Position numbers and translations under genes: made by a program
Shown: in pieces, positions 18,407 to 27,234 of the stretch
How positions within the stretch are numbered: the stretch's first letter is position 1
How the letters are laid out: each line of letters opens with the position of its first letter
Notes under the pieces: generated by a model
The model's input: only the letters and a program-made list of their open reading frames with translations
Told to the model about the DNA's origin: nothing
Databases searched by the model: none
NCBI GenBank assembly: GCA_024400305.1
Contig: JAKSMX010000016.1
Span: 1 to 56,924 of the forward strand
DNA from: Bacteroidales bacterium
GTDB taxonomy: Bacteria > Bacteroidota > Bacteroidia > Bacteroidales > F082
Length of the DNA stretch: 56,924 nt
Direction of reading: 5' to 3'

Positions 18407-19974
18407 AAAAGAATTTATTATTGATGGCAGCGGCTGCGCTGCTTCTTATGACGCAGTGCAGGAAAGATGAAATGTCGGCTGTGATGCCGGAGACAAACAC
18501 AGTGAACATGACGGTGACAGTGGGTCCGGGCAGAACGGACATCAGTGCTGGCGGCGGCATTGTGTGGAGTACGGGCGACAAACTTTATGTCGGTGAAAAC
18601 GGCAAATGTATCGGATGCCTCACGCTTCAGAGCGGTGCTGGCTTCTCACAAGGCACATTTACAGGTGACGTCAATGTTGGTGAAGGTGTACATACGTTCC
18701 ATTTCTTCTACTTGGGCAGTAAAGACTACACGGAGAAATTGACCGTCGGCTCATCCACAGAAATAGGCATTGATTTCTCGAATCAAAACATCACGGCTGA
18801 TAACAATGGCAAACTCAACGGGGCGGGTGCGTTCCATGTCGGCTACGGCAAAGTGGAAGACTTCAAAGTTGTGGGTAACATCATCAGTGGCATTAATGTG
18901 ACGATGAGAAGCCAGGTTGCGATAGCGTGCTTCAGCTTCACGGAGGCTGCGGGTAAAACTGCTTATGATGGCGCACTGGTACTCAGGGGCAATTGCAGTG
19001 GTATGACGGTAAACTTCAACGGCAGTTTCACTGGTGTAAAAGGAGATATTAATCTTGCTGGCGGAAATTCAACGAAATACGTGATGCTCGTCCCTCAAGA
19101 AACACCGTCTTCAGTACAATTGGAATTCGGTGGAAACGTTGGGGGCGCTACGACGTTACCCAACGGCATAGAGGCCAACAAGTTCTACGGCATGAACAGC
19201 CCTATAGAAGTGTCGGTGACGAAAATAAATCCTGTTTTCAGTGTCGGAGCAAATAAAAAAGTTTTGTTCTCGCCGGGAAATCTATGTGCGGATGGAGGGA
19301 ACTTTGGGTTCTATGATTGTTTTCATGATGGCGAAAAGACGAATCTTTTCTATTGGAGTAATGACAGCGAAATAGCAACTGCAATCACCTACGATGAGGG
19401 AGAAATTATTACTACTCGAGAATATCGGTTCTTTACGAATATGTGGAAAATGAGTCAGCCACATTACAAAGACTTCACAGTAAATGGGGAACAAAACAAA
19501 TGGTACACTTTGAGTTCTGAAGAATGGAATTACCTGCTTAATAGTCGCGAAGGCTATTGTTACGCACTTGTCAAAGTTGGCGATAAATGTGGTATGCTTG
19601 TGTTTCCCGACAATTTCTGGTGGCCTTCTGGAGTGGACAAGCCTGCTAAATTCAATGCTGATTTTTCATCAGAGGATACTGACTGGGCCGATTGGAATAA
19701 TGTGACGACATATTCTTCAGATGATTTTGGAAAGCTAAAGGATGCTGGCGTTGTCTTCCTCCCAGCTTTGGGTTACAGGAAAGATACAAAAATAAACGGT
19801 AGCAATGTGCTCGGCTGGTACTGGGCAAGTGATGAATTTGGAATGCGAACCTTAGATAGGGACTATTTTTATAATAGTGCCTACCTTATGCACTTCGGTA
19901 ATGATGATAAAACTACTACTTACACCCTAAAAAATGACGGATGTGCTGTCCGTCTCGTGTGCGATGTTGAGTGA
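18403..19974 (+). CDS. Fimbrillin-like / FISUMP-type surface lipoprotein
   Basis: 523 residues. The signal peptide ends at Cys19 (LLLMTQC), and RKDE right after the cysteine resembles a surface-export signal with acidic residues. Residues 25-230 look fimbrillin-like (GRTDISAGGGIVWSTGDKLYV; GINVT; YVMLVP). From about 275 a FISUMP-like domain begins with VLFSPGNL and ends with GCAVRLVCDVE. The N-terminal half is clearly related to the protein at the window start; the C-terminal domain is highly diverged from it. Coupled to the small anchored protein upstream; followed by a strong terminator. Ligand unknown. Confidence 0.8.
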   Translation: MKKNLLLMAAAALLLMTQCRKDEMSAVMPETNTVNMTVTVGPGRTDISAGGGIVWSTGDKLYVGENGKCIGCLTLQSGAGFSQGTFTGDVNVGEGVHTFHFFYLGSKDYTEKLTVGSSTEIGIDFSNQNITADNNGKLNGAGAFHVGYGKVEDFKVVGNIISGINVTMRSQVAIACFSFTEAAGKTAYDGALVLRGNCSGMTVNFNGSFTGVKGDINLAGGNSTKYVMLVPQETPSSVQLEFGGNVGGATTLPNGIEANKFYGMNSPIEVSVTKINPVFSVGANKKVLFSPGNLCADGGNFGFYDCFHDGEKTNLFYWSNDSEIATAITYDEGEIITTREYRFFTNMWKMSQPHYKDFTVNGEQNKWYTLSSEEWNYLLNSREGYCYALVKVGDKCGMLVFPDNFWWPSGVDKPAKFNADFSSEDTDWADWNNVTTYSSDDFGKLKDAGVVFLPALGYRKDTKINGSNVLGWYWASDEFGMRTLDRDYFYNSAYLMHFGNDDKTTTYTLKNDGCAVRLVCDVE

Positions 19975-20093
19975 TGATTTAACCCTTCCAGCGCCGCAAA
20001 ATGGCAATGCGTGAAGGAAATGAAAAGCGTATGGCGGCACGTCATTTCGTCCGTCAGCGCGAAGAAGATATGCTAACCATTTAAAAACGTTGT

Positions 20094-20129
20094 GCAGGGG
20101 TCTCCGGAAACGGAGGCCTCTGCTGTTTT
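20094..20129 (+). terminator. Intrinsic terminator after the surface lipoprotein
   Basis: A 13-bp stem (20094-20106 with 20111-20123, two G-U pairs), a GAAA tetraloop, then TGTTTTA. The 119 bp before it show no gene. Confidence 0.8.
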
Positions 20130-20245
20130 ATAAAGTTCAAGAAGTTCATAAAGTAGAAAGTGGCTGGCGCAAGAGGGTTTTCTTCCTTGTGGGTCAGTTC
20201 ATGGTCAGGTACTTTACAAACTTTCAAACTTTTTTTTTATCTTTG
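20130..20245 (+). promoter_or_regulatory. Word array and promoter of the truncated AAA gene
   Basis: Degenerate AAGTTCATAAAG and ACTTTCAAACTTT words precede TATCTTTG (20238-20245), 24 bp before the ATG. The box plus GCAGCC and the A-run match the segment before the intact copy at 1692-1722. Confidence 0.55.
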
Positions 20246-20269
20246 CAGCCTGAAAAAAACATCACAATT

Positions 20270-20740
20270 ATGAAGTACCCTATCGGAACCCAGACGTTCA
20301 GAAAAATCATCGAAGAGGGCATGGTCTATGTTGACAAGACCGCCCTTGTTTACAGCCTCGCGCAGAAAAACATCTGTTTCTTGTGCCGTCCGCGCAGGTT
20401 CGGAAAATCATTGCTAATATCAACGCTTGAAAGCTATTTCAAAGGCGAGAAGGAGCTTTTCAAAGGATTAAAAATTGATGAATTGGAGAAGGAGTGGGTG
20501 CAATATCCGGTGTTTCATTTGGATTTCGCACAAGGCGGCTATGGTGTTGAAGGCGACCTTAAAAGGGATATTGACAAACGCCTCACGCAGTGGGAGCACC
20601 AGCTTGGAATAGAGAAACAAATCGACAAGTCGGGGTCGAGGTTTTCCGATATTCTTGCCGAAGCCCACCGACAGACCGGCCGGAAGTGGCTCGTCAAAAA
20701 ATATTTTCCAACGCCATCCCGAACAACTTGTCTAAACTGA
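20270..20740 (+). pseudogene. Truncated AAA/PD-(D/E)XK (DUF1703-type) gene
   Basis: Starts MKYPIGTQTF and follows the intact copy at 1723 closely through the P-loop region (CRPRRFGKSLLISTLESYF) to TGRK, about residue 140. There the homology stops, exactly before the Walker B strand VVILVDEYD of the intact copy. The frame then runs 16 more codons through the antisense of the ddl 3' end and stops at 20740. Walker B, the rest of the ATPase domain and the nuclease domain are missing, so it is not expected to work as an enzyme. Promoter and start are intact. Confidence 0.85.
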
Positions 20741-21665
20741 TGCCCATGAATGCCGCCTGTTTCGGCATGATGGAAGCCTCCGACATGCCGGGGACAATGT
20801 TCACCTCAATGAAAGTCAGCTGTTTAGGCGTGAGGATGTAGTCGAAACGTGCGAATCCCCTGCATTCAAACTTTTCGTAAAGCATCGCCGATGTCGCTTT
20901 CACCTCGATTTCGCTTGTCTCGTCGAGGTCGGCGGGGGTGATTTCGTCCGACTTGCCGTCGGTGTATTTCGCCTCGTAGTCGAAGAACTCGTTTTTGCTC
21001 ACGATTTCCGTGATCGGGAACACCATCATCTTGCCTTTCACCGACATCACGGTGCACGCCAGCTCGCGGCCGTTGACGAACTTCTCGCACATGAGTTGGT
21101 CGCCGGCAGAAAACGCATTCCCAACGGCAACGTCAAACTCCTCCTCATCGTGAACCTTGGTCACGCCGACAGACGAACCGTTGCGCGTCGGCTTGATGAA
21201 CAGCGGCAGTCCCAATGTCTTGATGATTTTCGTCTTGTCGTATTTTTCACCTTTATTAATAATAATCGACGGCGACACGTTGGCCCCAGCCGCCGCCGCG
21301 ATGGTCTTGCAAAACTCCTTGTGGAATGTCAGAGCCGATGTGGTGAAATTCGATGAAGTATATGGCAAACCGAGCATTTCAAAGTAGCCGAGAAGCTGCC
21401 CGTCCTCGCCCGGCACACCGTGTATGGCGTTGAAAATGCCGTCGAAAGTAATCTTCTTCCCGTCCATGGTGATTGAGAAATCATTCTTGTCAATAATCGT
21501 GCGTGTGCCGTCTTCTGCAAGATGATACCAGCTATCTTTTTGAATTACAATGATATAAGATTCGTATTCTTCTGGATTCAGATGTTGTTTCACGACCTTG
21601 GCGCTCTTGACGGAAATCTCGTACTCACCGGAATATCCGCCGCAAACAATAGCTATTTTTTTCAT
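20694..21665 (-). CDS. ddl: D-alanine-D-alanine ligase
   Basis: 323 residues. Ends KKIAIVCGGYSGEYEISVKSA at the start; ATP-grasp motifs LPLFIKPTRNGSSVGVTKV, the RFDYIL segment and EVNIVPGMS (metal and product binding) are present. It makes D-Ala-D-Ala for the peptidoglycan stem peptide in the cytoplasm. The 3' end overlaps the broken AAA gene by 47 bp. The C-terminus (LDKLFGMALENIF) looks native. Divergent from the PASTA gene. Confidence 0.95.
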   Translation of the reverse strand: MKKIAIVCGGYSGEYEISVKSAKVVKQHLNPEEYESYIIVIQKDSWYHLAEDGTRTIIDKNDFSITMDGKKITFDGIFNAIHGVPGEDGQLLGYFEMLGLPYTSSNFTTSALTFHKEFCKTIAAAAGANVSPSIIINKGEKYDKTKIIKTLGLPLFIKPTRNGSSVGVTKVHDEEEFDVAVGNAFSAGDQLMCEKFVNGRELACTVMSVKGKMMVFPITEIVSKNEFFDYEAKYTDGKSDEITPADLDETSEIEVKATSAMLYEKFECRGFARFDYILTPKQLTFIEVNIVPGMSEASIMPKQAAFMGISLDKLFGMALENIF

Positions 21666-21698
21666 TTCAAAATAAACTTTAGATTCAAATTATTTGAT

Positions 21699-21706
21699 TA
21701 TCTTTG
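21699..21706 (+). promoter_or_regulatory. -7 box of the PASTA gene promoter
   Basis: TATCTTTG, 54 bp before the ATG at 21761, in the ddl/PASTA divergent region. A clear -33 box is not seen. Confidence 0.5.
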
Positions 21707-21760
21707 TGGCTTCAAAAATACGAAAAACAGCGTTATTAAAGTGAAAAAAAATAAAAAATA

Positions 21761-22777
21761 ATGAAGGCACCGCTTTTCTTGAAAAACAAATGGCTTTATA
21801 TCAGTATCTGCGTGATTATATTATTGATAATCATAGGTTTTGAATTTGTGTTCCGTTCGCTTGACGGCTATACCAGGCATGGTGAGGAGATGGAAGTGCC
21901 TGATCTGACGGGAATGAGTTATGAGGATGTGCAAACAGAATATTCCGATATTTTCCATTTTCAACTCGTTGACAGTGTTTATGTCAGGGACTTCCCGGAA
22001 GGTGCCGTGTATCAGCAGAACCCGAAACCGGGTTCGAAGGTGAAAAAGGGACGAAATATGTATATCATCATGACTTCTGTCGCACCGGAAGTCGTGAGAA
22101 TACCTAATCTGCGTAATCTTTCGCTCCGCCAGGCGATGGTCTCCCTTAATTCCGTTGGTTTGAAAGTTGAAAAACTTGTGTTCGTTGATTACTTCGCACG
22201 CAACGCCGTGGTTGAGCAGTTTGTGAAAGATTCTGTCGTTGAACCGAACACGGAACTGGTGAAAGGTACCGGCGTGACACTTCATGTCGGTCTTGGAACC
22301 GGCGACAAGACAACGTATCTTCCTGATATTGTCGGCGTTGCGCAGAGCGTGGCAAGAGAGAGAGTCAACAACGCGTCGCTGAATGTCGGAACGGAGATTT
22401 TCCTTGACAAGGACGAACCGGAAAACATGATAGTCTTTAAGATGGAACCGGTGTTCGACCCGAACACGATGGTGAAACTGGGGTCAGAGGTCAATGTCTG
22501 GTACAGGTCGGTGAAAACGTTTGATCTGAACTGGTATAAACTTGAAAAATACAGGCGTGATTCCATCGTCGAAAGTCTCAGGATTAGGAAAGCAGACCCT
22601 GAGGAAATAAAATATGTGCTGGACAGCTTCAATTACATACTATCTCACCGCAGTTTTTCGTTTGATTCAGCACAACGTGCTAAAGACATGGAGATGATGT
22701 TTGGGTGTTTTGACGATTTTGACGATTTGGATTTTGATGATAATGAAGAAGATAACAATTATTTTTATGATGAATAA
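21761..22777 (+). CDS. PASTA-domain membrane protein
   Basis: 338 residues: short cytoplasmic start, one membrane helix (WLYISICVIILLIIIGFEFVF), then three PASTA domains of about 70 residues (EVPDLTGMSYEDVQ; RIPNLRNLSLRQAM; YLPDIVGVAQSVARE). PASTA domains bind muropeptides or penicillin-type ligands. There is no kinase domain, unlike PASTA kinases of Firmicutes. The tail is acidic (DDFDDLDFDDNEEDNN). Position beside ddl supports a cell-wall role. Its end overlaps the next gene by 8 bp. Confidence 0.9.
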   Translation: MKAPLFLKNKWLYISICVIILLIIIGFEFVFRSLDGYTRHGEEMEVPDLTGMSYEDVQTEYSDIFHFQLVDSVYVRDFPEGAVYQQNPKPGSKVKKGRNMYIIMTSVAPEVVRIPNLRNLSLRQAMVSLNSVGLKVEKLVFVDYFARNAVVEQFVKDSVVEPNTELVKGTGVTLHVGLGTGDKTTYLPDIVGVAQSVARERVNNASLNVGTEIFLDKDEPENMIVFKMEPVFDPNTMVKLGSEVNVWYRSVKTFDLNWYKLEKYRRDSIVESLRIRKADPEEIKYVLDSFNYILSHRSFSFDSAQRAKDMEMMFGCFDDFDDLDFDDNEEDNNYFYDE

Positions 22778-24683
22778 AAAACTTTTCATACTGGCGGCCT
22801 TGATGTCTTTTGTGATGGCAGGACGTTCTCAGGAATATTTGAGCAGCTTTGGCGATGAGCCGGAATCGAAATATTGGCAACACAGGATCGTCATCAACGA
22901 CAATGTGGCGACGCTGCCGTTTTTCGATGATTTCACTGGAACGGGGAATTCCCCGTCGGAAATGAGATGGCAGAGCCCGTGCGTCTTCACCAACTCGGGC
23001 TTCCCGTTCAAACCGGTGAATTACCGCGCGGCGACACTCGACCTCATCGACGGAACAGGAGCCGTATATACCAACGGCAGCAGCAATCCGTTCATCGCCG
23101 ACTCGCTGATGTCGGTGGCTATCAGACTCAACAGTATTGACGGTCAAGCTCTTACAGCTGCCGACTCGGTCTATCTGAGTTTCTATTATCAGGCCGGAGG
23201 CTACGGCAACGCCCCCGATGAAAACGACTCCCTCGTGCTTTGCCTCGGCTATGGCTATGAAGAATATGACACAATTGACGGCGTCGTTTACATTTATGAA
23301 AAGACAGCATGGAAACATGTGTGGAGCATCGCCGGTGAGGAGTCCGACAGCACTTTCAAAAAGGTGATGATACCTGTCAAGGACCCTTGCTATTTCACCG
23401 AGAGGTTTTATGTGCTGTTCTACAATTACGGCACCCTGCCGACTGTCATGTATCCGAACGACAGAAGCAACATGGACATCTGGAACATCGATTTCGTGTA
23501 TCTCGATGCCGGCAGGTCGGTGCTGAAAGAGGATACGTATCCGAAAGTAAGCCTCACCGGTCTTGAACCTAAATTCTTAAAACGTTACAGCTCAATGCCT
23601 TATTCGCATTATAAGGAGACAAGCCCGGATGTGACAATGAATTATCTGTACGACATGAGCGTATCAAATCTTGATTCGGTGGCTCACGAAGTTCGTTATC
23701 ATTGCACTGTGGAAGACCGAAACACAGGCGACGTTTATTCGGTAAATGATACTAATTTTGTCTCGCACGAATATTCATATTACGGAGTTGAAGATTTCAA
23801 TGTCAGGATTAAGAATTTCAGATTCCCTGACAATCAGCAATATGACTCGGCAACATTCGTGATTCGTCAATATGTCGAAGTCGTTGACCAATATGGTGAG
23901 GTCGTCGCCGGCGACTCGATGGTGAGCCGTCAGGGATTTTATAATTTCTACGCCTACGACGACGGCACACCGGAATGCGGCTACGGACTTGCTCCCGACG
24001 ACACTTATTTCGCGACACAGTTCAATGTGCCGTCGCCTGAGAAGCTCTACGGAGTCCAGATCCTCTTCAATCGGATTTTCACCGTAAATCCAACTTCTCC
24101 GAGTTACAGATTCTTCGACGTTTATGTCTGGGGAAATAATGACGGAAAACCTGGCGAAGTGATTTACAAACTTGAAAATCAACTTATTGAATGGACAGAT
24201 GATTTATATGGTTTTACGTATTATAAGTTTGAAAAACCAATTCAGGTGAGCGGAACTTTCTATGTTGGAATCAGGCAGCAGGAGAAAGTGTCGATAAACA
24301 TAGGCTTCGACACGTCGCGCGACAACAGCAAATACAATTTCTACAAGGTTGACGCCGACTGGAAGAACAGCTCTTTTTCAGGTTCTTTGATGATCAGACC
24401 GATGGCCGGCAAGGAATATTTCATCGGAGTTGAAGAAAATCAAGATGTTACAGATGAGCTGGTTCTTTATCCAAATCCTGTGCGTGATGTCATTCACCTT
24501 GACGGAATGAACGCCGATGAGTGTGCGGAACTTGCTGTTTTCGATGTCACCGGCAAGGTTGTAAGACGGATTTCATTTAGCAATGAATTGAATGTCAGTG
24601 ATTTGATTGACGGAATGTATATGCTTCGCATCGTTAAGGAAGACGGTTCTGCCGTGACATCAAGATTTGTTGTTTCAAAATAG
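22770..24683 (+). CDS. T9SS-exported protein with type A sorting domain
   Basis: 637 residues from MNKKLFILAALMSFVMA, a signal peptide. The central part is beta-rich with a jelly-roll look (FFDDFTGTGNSP; repeated F-Y/D strands) without catalytic motifs I recognise. Residues from about 565 form the sorting domain: LYPNPVRDVIHLDG, LAVFDVTGKVVRR, LIDGMYMLRIVKEDG, ending SRFVVSK. The T9SS moves such proteins across the outer membrane. The gene overlaps the PASTA gene and is followed after 6 bp by rluD, so all three are likely one transcript. Confidence 0.85.
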   Translation: MNKKLFILAALMSFVMAGRSQEYLSSFGDEPESKYWQHRIVINDNVATLPFFDDFTGTGNSPSEMRWQSPCVFTNSGFPFKPVNYRAATLDLIDGTGAVYTNGSSNPFIADSLMSVAIRLNSIDGQALTAADSVYLSFYYQAGGYGNAPDENDSLVLCLGYGYEEYDTIDGVVYIYEKTAWKHVWSIAGEESDSTFKKVMIPVKDPCYFTERFYVLFYNYGTLPTVMYPNDRSNMDIWNIDFVYLDAGRSVLKEDTYPKVSLTGLEPKFLKRYSSMPYSHYKETSPDVTMNYLYDMSVSNLDSVAHEVRYHCTVEDRNTGDVYSVNDTNFVSHEYSYYGVEDFNVRIKNFRFPDNQQYDSATFVIRQYVEVVDQYGEVVAGDSMVSRQGFYNFYAYDDGTPECGYGLAPDDTYFATQFNVPSPEKLYGVQILFNRIFTVNPTSPSYRFFDVYVWGNNDGKPGEVIYKLENQLIEWTDDLYGFTYYKFEKPIQVSGTFYVGIRQQEKVSINIGFDTSRDNSKYNFYKVDADWKNSSFSGSLMIRPMAGKEYFIGVEENQDVTDELVLYPNPVRDVIHLDGMNADECAELAVFDVTGKVVRRISFSNELNVSDLIDGMYMLRIVKEDGSAVTSRFVVSK

Positions 24684-24689
24684 GGTGAA

Positions 24690-25733
24690 ATGTCGGAGGA
24701 TTTTATCGGAGTGATTGGCGATAGCAGCGAGGAGAACACGGAACTTTTCGAGCATTTCAGAATCGTCGCCGACAAAGGCCAGACCTTTGTCAGGGTTGAC
24801 AAGTTTTTGCAGAACAGGCTCGAAAACGTCTCGCGTAATCGCGTGCAGAATGCGGCGAAGGCCGGAAGCATCCTGGTCAACGGCAAGCCTGTGAAGTCGA
24901 ATTACCGTGTGAAGCCGTTCGATGTGGTGACTGTCGTGCTGGCATATCCGCCGCGCGAGGTGGTGATAAATCCGGAGGACATCCCGCTTGATGTCGTATA
25001 TGAAGACGATGACGTCATCGTCGTGAACAAGCAGGCGGGTCTGGTGGTTCATCCGGGTCACGGCAATTTCGACGGCACGTTGCTCAATGCGCTGGCGTAT
25101 CATTTCAGGGAGAACGGCTCGAAAGTTGAGAACGGCTTCGGTTATTTAGTGCATCGTATCGACAAAGACACGACCGGATTGATGATCGTGGCAAAGAACG
25201 AGACGGCGCAGACCGTGCTGGCGGCTCAGTTTTTCGAACACACCATAACACGCCGTTACCAAGCTTTGGTGTGGGGCGATTTCGCTGATGATGAAGGTAT
25301 TGTGGAAGGAAATATCGGTCGTTCGATGAAAGACAGGATAGCGATGGCGGTTTATCCCGACGGCTCGCAAGGCAAGACCGCGGTGACGCATTACAAAGTC
25401 GTCGAACGTTTCAATTACGTCACGCTCGTCGAGTGCAGGCTCGAGACCGGGCGCACACATCAGATCAGGGTTCACATGCAGCATATCGGGCATCCGCTTT
25501 TCAACGACGGACTGTATGGCGGGAACATGATATTGAAGGGGACCACATTCTCGAAGTACCGTCAGTTCATTGACAACTGTTTTGAGGAGATCCCGCGTCA
25601 TTGCCTGCACGCAAAAGTGCTCGGATTCGTGCATCCCTCAACGGGAAAAGAACTTTATTTCGACTCGGAAATGCCAAATGACATGATTTCGGTCATGGAA
25701 CGATGGCGTAATTATATTAATGTAAACAAATAG
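24690..25733 (+). CDS. rluD: Large-subunit rRNA pseudouridine synthase, RluD type
   Basis: 347 residues: an S4 RNA-binding domain near the N-terminus (VDKFLQNRLENVSRNRVQNAAKAGSIL is the pattern, residues about 30-56) and the RluA-family catalytic core with HRIDKDTTGLMIVAKN, where the aspartate is the catalytic residue. ETGRTHQIRVHMQHIGHPLF follows. RluD modifies the helix 69 loop of 23S rRNA. Assigned to RluD rather than another RluA member by length, S4 domain and the Bacteroidota ddl-PASTA-rluD order. Confidence 0.9.
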   Translation: MSEDFIGVIGDSSEENTELFEHFRIVADKGQTFVRVDKFLQNRLENVSRNRVQNAAKAGSILVNGKPVKSNYRVKPFDVVTVVLAYPPREVVINPEDIPLDVVYEDDDVIVVNKQAGLVVHPGHGNFDGTLLNALAYHFRENGSKVENGFGYLVHRIDKDTTGLMIVAKNETAQTVLAAQFFEHTITRRYQALVWGDFADDEGIVEGNIGRSMKDRIAMAVYPDGSQGKTAVTHYKVVERFNYVTLVECRLETGRTHQIRVHMQHIGHPLFNDGLYGGNMILKGTTFSKYRQFIDNCFEEIPRHCLHAKVLGFVHPSTGKELYFDSEMPNDMISVMERWRNYINVNK

Positions 25734-25739
25734 GAACAA

Positions 25740-25819
25740 CTATAACCGCGTAGCGGTTACATATCAATAACACAAACAAATAATAACAGCTATAACCGCG
25801 TAGCGGTTACATATCAATA
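25740..25819. repeat. Two-copy palindromic intergenic repeat
   Basis: Two 30-bp identical copies (25740-25769 and 25790-25819), 50 bp apart start to start, each holding the short palindrome AACCGCGTAGCGGTT. AAACAAATA-like sequence precedes both. REP-like in form. The second copy ends 11 bp before the hldD start codon. Confidence 0.8.
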
Positions 25820-25830
25820 GATAAATAAAT

Positions 25831-26796
25831 ATGATAGTAATAACAGGAGCAGCAGGTTTCATCGCGAGCGTCGTCGCCGGATGTCTCAACGAAAAGGGCA
25901 GGACAGACCTCGTTCTCGTCGATGATTTTTCAAAGAAACAAAAGGAGAATAATTATAGAAACAAGGCTTATAAGTCGCTCGTTGACCGTTCGGTTTTTCA
26001 CGAATGGTTGAAGGAGAACCATTCTGACGTGGATTTTATAATTCACCTGGGTGCAAGGACGGATACAACAGAGTTCGACTGGAACGTTTTCGTCAAGCTT
26101 AATGTTGACTACACGGAGCGTCTGTGGGCGATGTGCGCCGAATATCAGATTCCGATTGTATATGCTTCATCGGCGGCAACTTACGGTGCCGGTGAGCTCG
26201 GTTACGTTGATAGTCATGATGTTGTCGGGAACCTTAAGCCGCTTAATCCGTACGGTCGCTCGAAAAATGAAATCGACAAATGGATCCTGACTCAGGAGAA
26301 ATGCCCGCCGTTCTGGGCCGGTCTGAAGTTTTTCAACGTTTACGGGCCAAATGAATACCACAAGGGAAGGATGGCGTCCGTGATTCTGCATTCTTTCCAT
26401 CAGATCCGGGAATGCGGCGAGGTGAGTCTCTTCCGCTCCCATCGTCCTGATTATGTTGACGGCCAGCAGCTCAGGGATTTCATCTATGTGAAAGACATCG
26501 CCTCCGTGATTTTGTTTTTGATTGAGAGACGTCCTGCGAGCGGGCTGTACAACCTCGGAACCGGAAAGGCGCGTTCGTTCTATGACCTCGCCGCGAACAC
26601 CTTCAAGGCGATGGGACTTGAGCCGAACATCAAGTTCATTGACATGCCTTTGGATATCCGTGACAAATATCAGTATTTCACGGAGGCGAAGATGGACAAG
26701 CTCCGTGCGGCAGGTTACGACAAGCCGTTCACCTCGCTTGAAGACGGCGTCTTCGATTATGTCAGGAATTATTTGGTTCCGGACAGGAACTTCTGA
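25831..26796 (+). CDS. hldD: ADP-L-glycero-D-manno-heptose 6-epimerase
   Basis: 321 residues, extended SDR family. NAD(P)-binding start MIVITGAAGFIAS, HLGARTDTTE, ASSAATYG, the YGRSKNEID tyrosine-lysine pair, and KFFNVYGPNEYHKGRMASV, which is characteristic of HldD. It makes the heptose precursor for the LPS inner core. Followed by a terminator. Confidence 0.93.
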   Translation: MIVITGAAGFIASVVAGCLNEKGRTDLVLVDDFSKKQKENNYRNKAYKSLVDRSVFHEWLKENHSDVDFIIHLGARTDTTEFDWNVFVKLNVDYTERLWAMCAEYQIPIVYASSAATYGAGELGYVDSHDVVGNLKPLNPYGRSKNEIDKWILTQEKCPPFWAGLKFFNVYGPNEYHKGRMASVILHSFHQIRECGEVSLFRSHRPDYVDGQQLRDFIYVKDIASVILFLIERRPASGLYNLGTGKARSFYDLAANTFKAMGLEPNIKFIDMPLDIRDKYQYFTEAKMDKLRAAGYDKPFTSLEDGVFDYVRNYLVPDRNF

Positions 26797-26823
26797 GATA
26801 AATCAATCTTTATTGTTAAAACG

Positions 26824-26857
26824 AAAGACGGGAAATCGACGGATTCCTGTCTTTTTT
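26824..26857 (+). terminator. Intrinsic terminator after hldD
   Basis: Stem AAAGACGGGAAATC with GATTCCTGTCTTT (one bulge, one wobble) followed by T6. Confidence 0.75.
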
Positions 26858-26881
26858 ATGTTTTGAGGATGATTCCGATGA

Positions 26882-27232
26882 TTACTTTGATGCAGTTGAC
26901 TTTTGCTTTGCGGCAAGTTTCTTGTCGAGGTCTGTGAGGAAATCCTTGGCGTGTGTCAGAGTCATGATCATCATGGCATTCTCTTCCAGTTTGTCGAATT
27001 TCGTCTTCATGGCGTCTTTCGCGCCTTGGAGTGTGTAGCCTTTCACTTTCACGAGCTGATAGATCACTTGCAGATAGCGGATGTCGCGTTCGGTGTAGAG
27101 TCTGTTGCCGGAGCTGCCTTTGCGCGGGCGCAGGACATCGAACTCGCTCTCCCAGAAACGTATCGTAGAGGCGTTGAGGTCGAACATTTTCGCGACCTCG
27201 CTGATTTTATAATATAGTTTTTTTGTCTCCAT
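26882..27232 (-). CDS. MerR-family transcriptional regulator
   Basis: 116 residues. The N-terminal winged HTH reads YYKISEVAKMFDLNASTIRFWESEF, with RLYTERDIRYLQVIYQL as the usual second part. The effector region is a short coiled coil without the metal-binding cysteines of classical MerR. This small variant is common in Bacteroidota beside the M23 peptidase gene, which lies 2 bp upstream. Target unknown. Confidence 0.88.
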   Translation of the reverse strand: METKKLYYKISEVAKMFDLNASTIRFWESEFDVLRPRKGSSGNRLYTERDIRYLQVIYQLVKVKGYTLQGAKDAMKTKFDKLEENAMMIMTLTHAKDFLTDLDKKLAAKQKSTASK

Positions 27233-27234
27233 GA

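Noticed and set aside
25740-25819. CRISPR or att sites
   Set aside because: Only two copies with a 20-bp spacer and no integrase or cas gene nearby; fits a REP-like repeat better.
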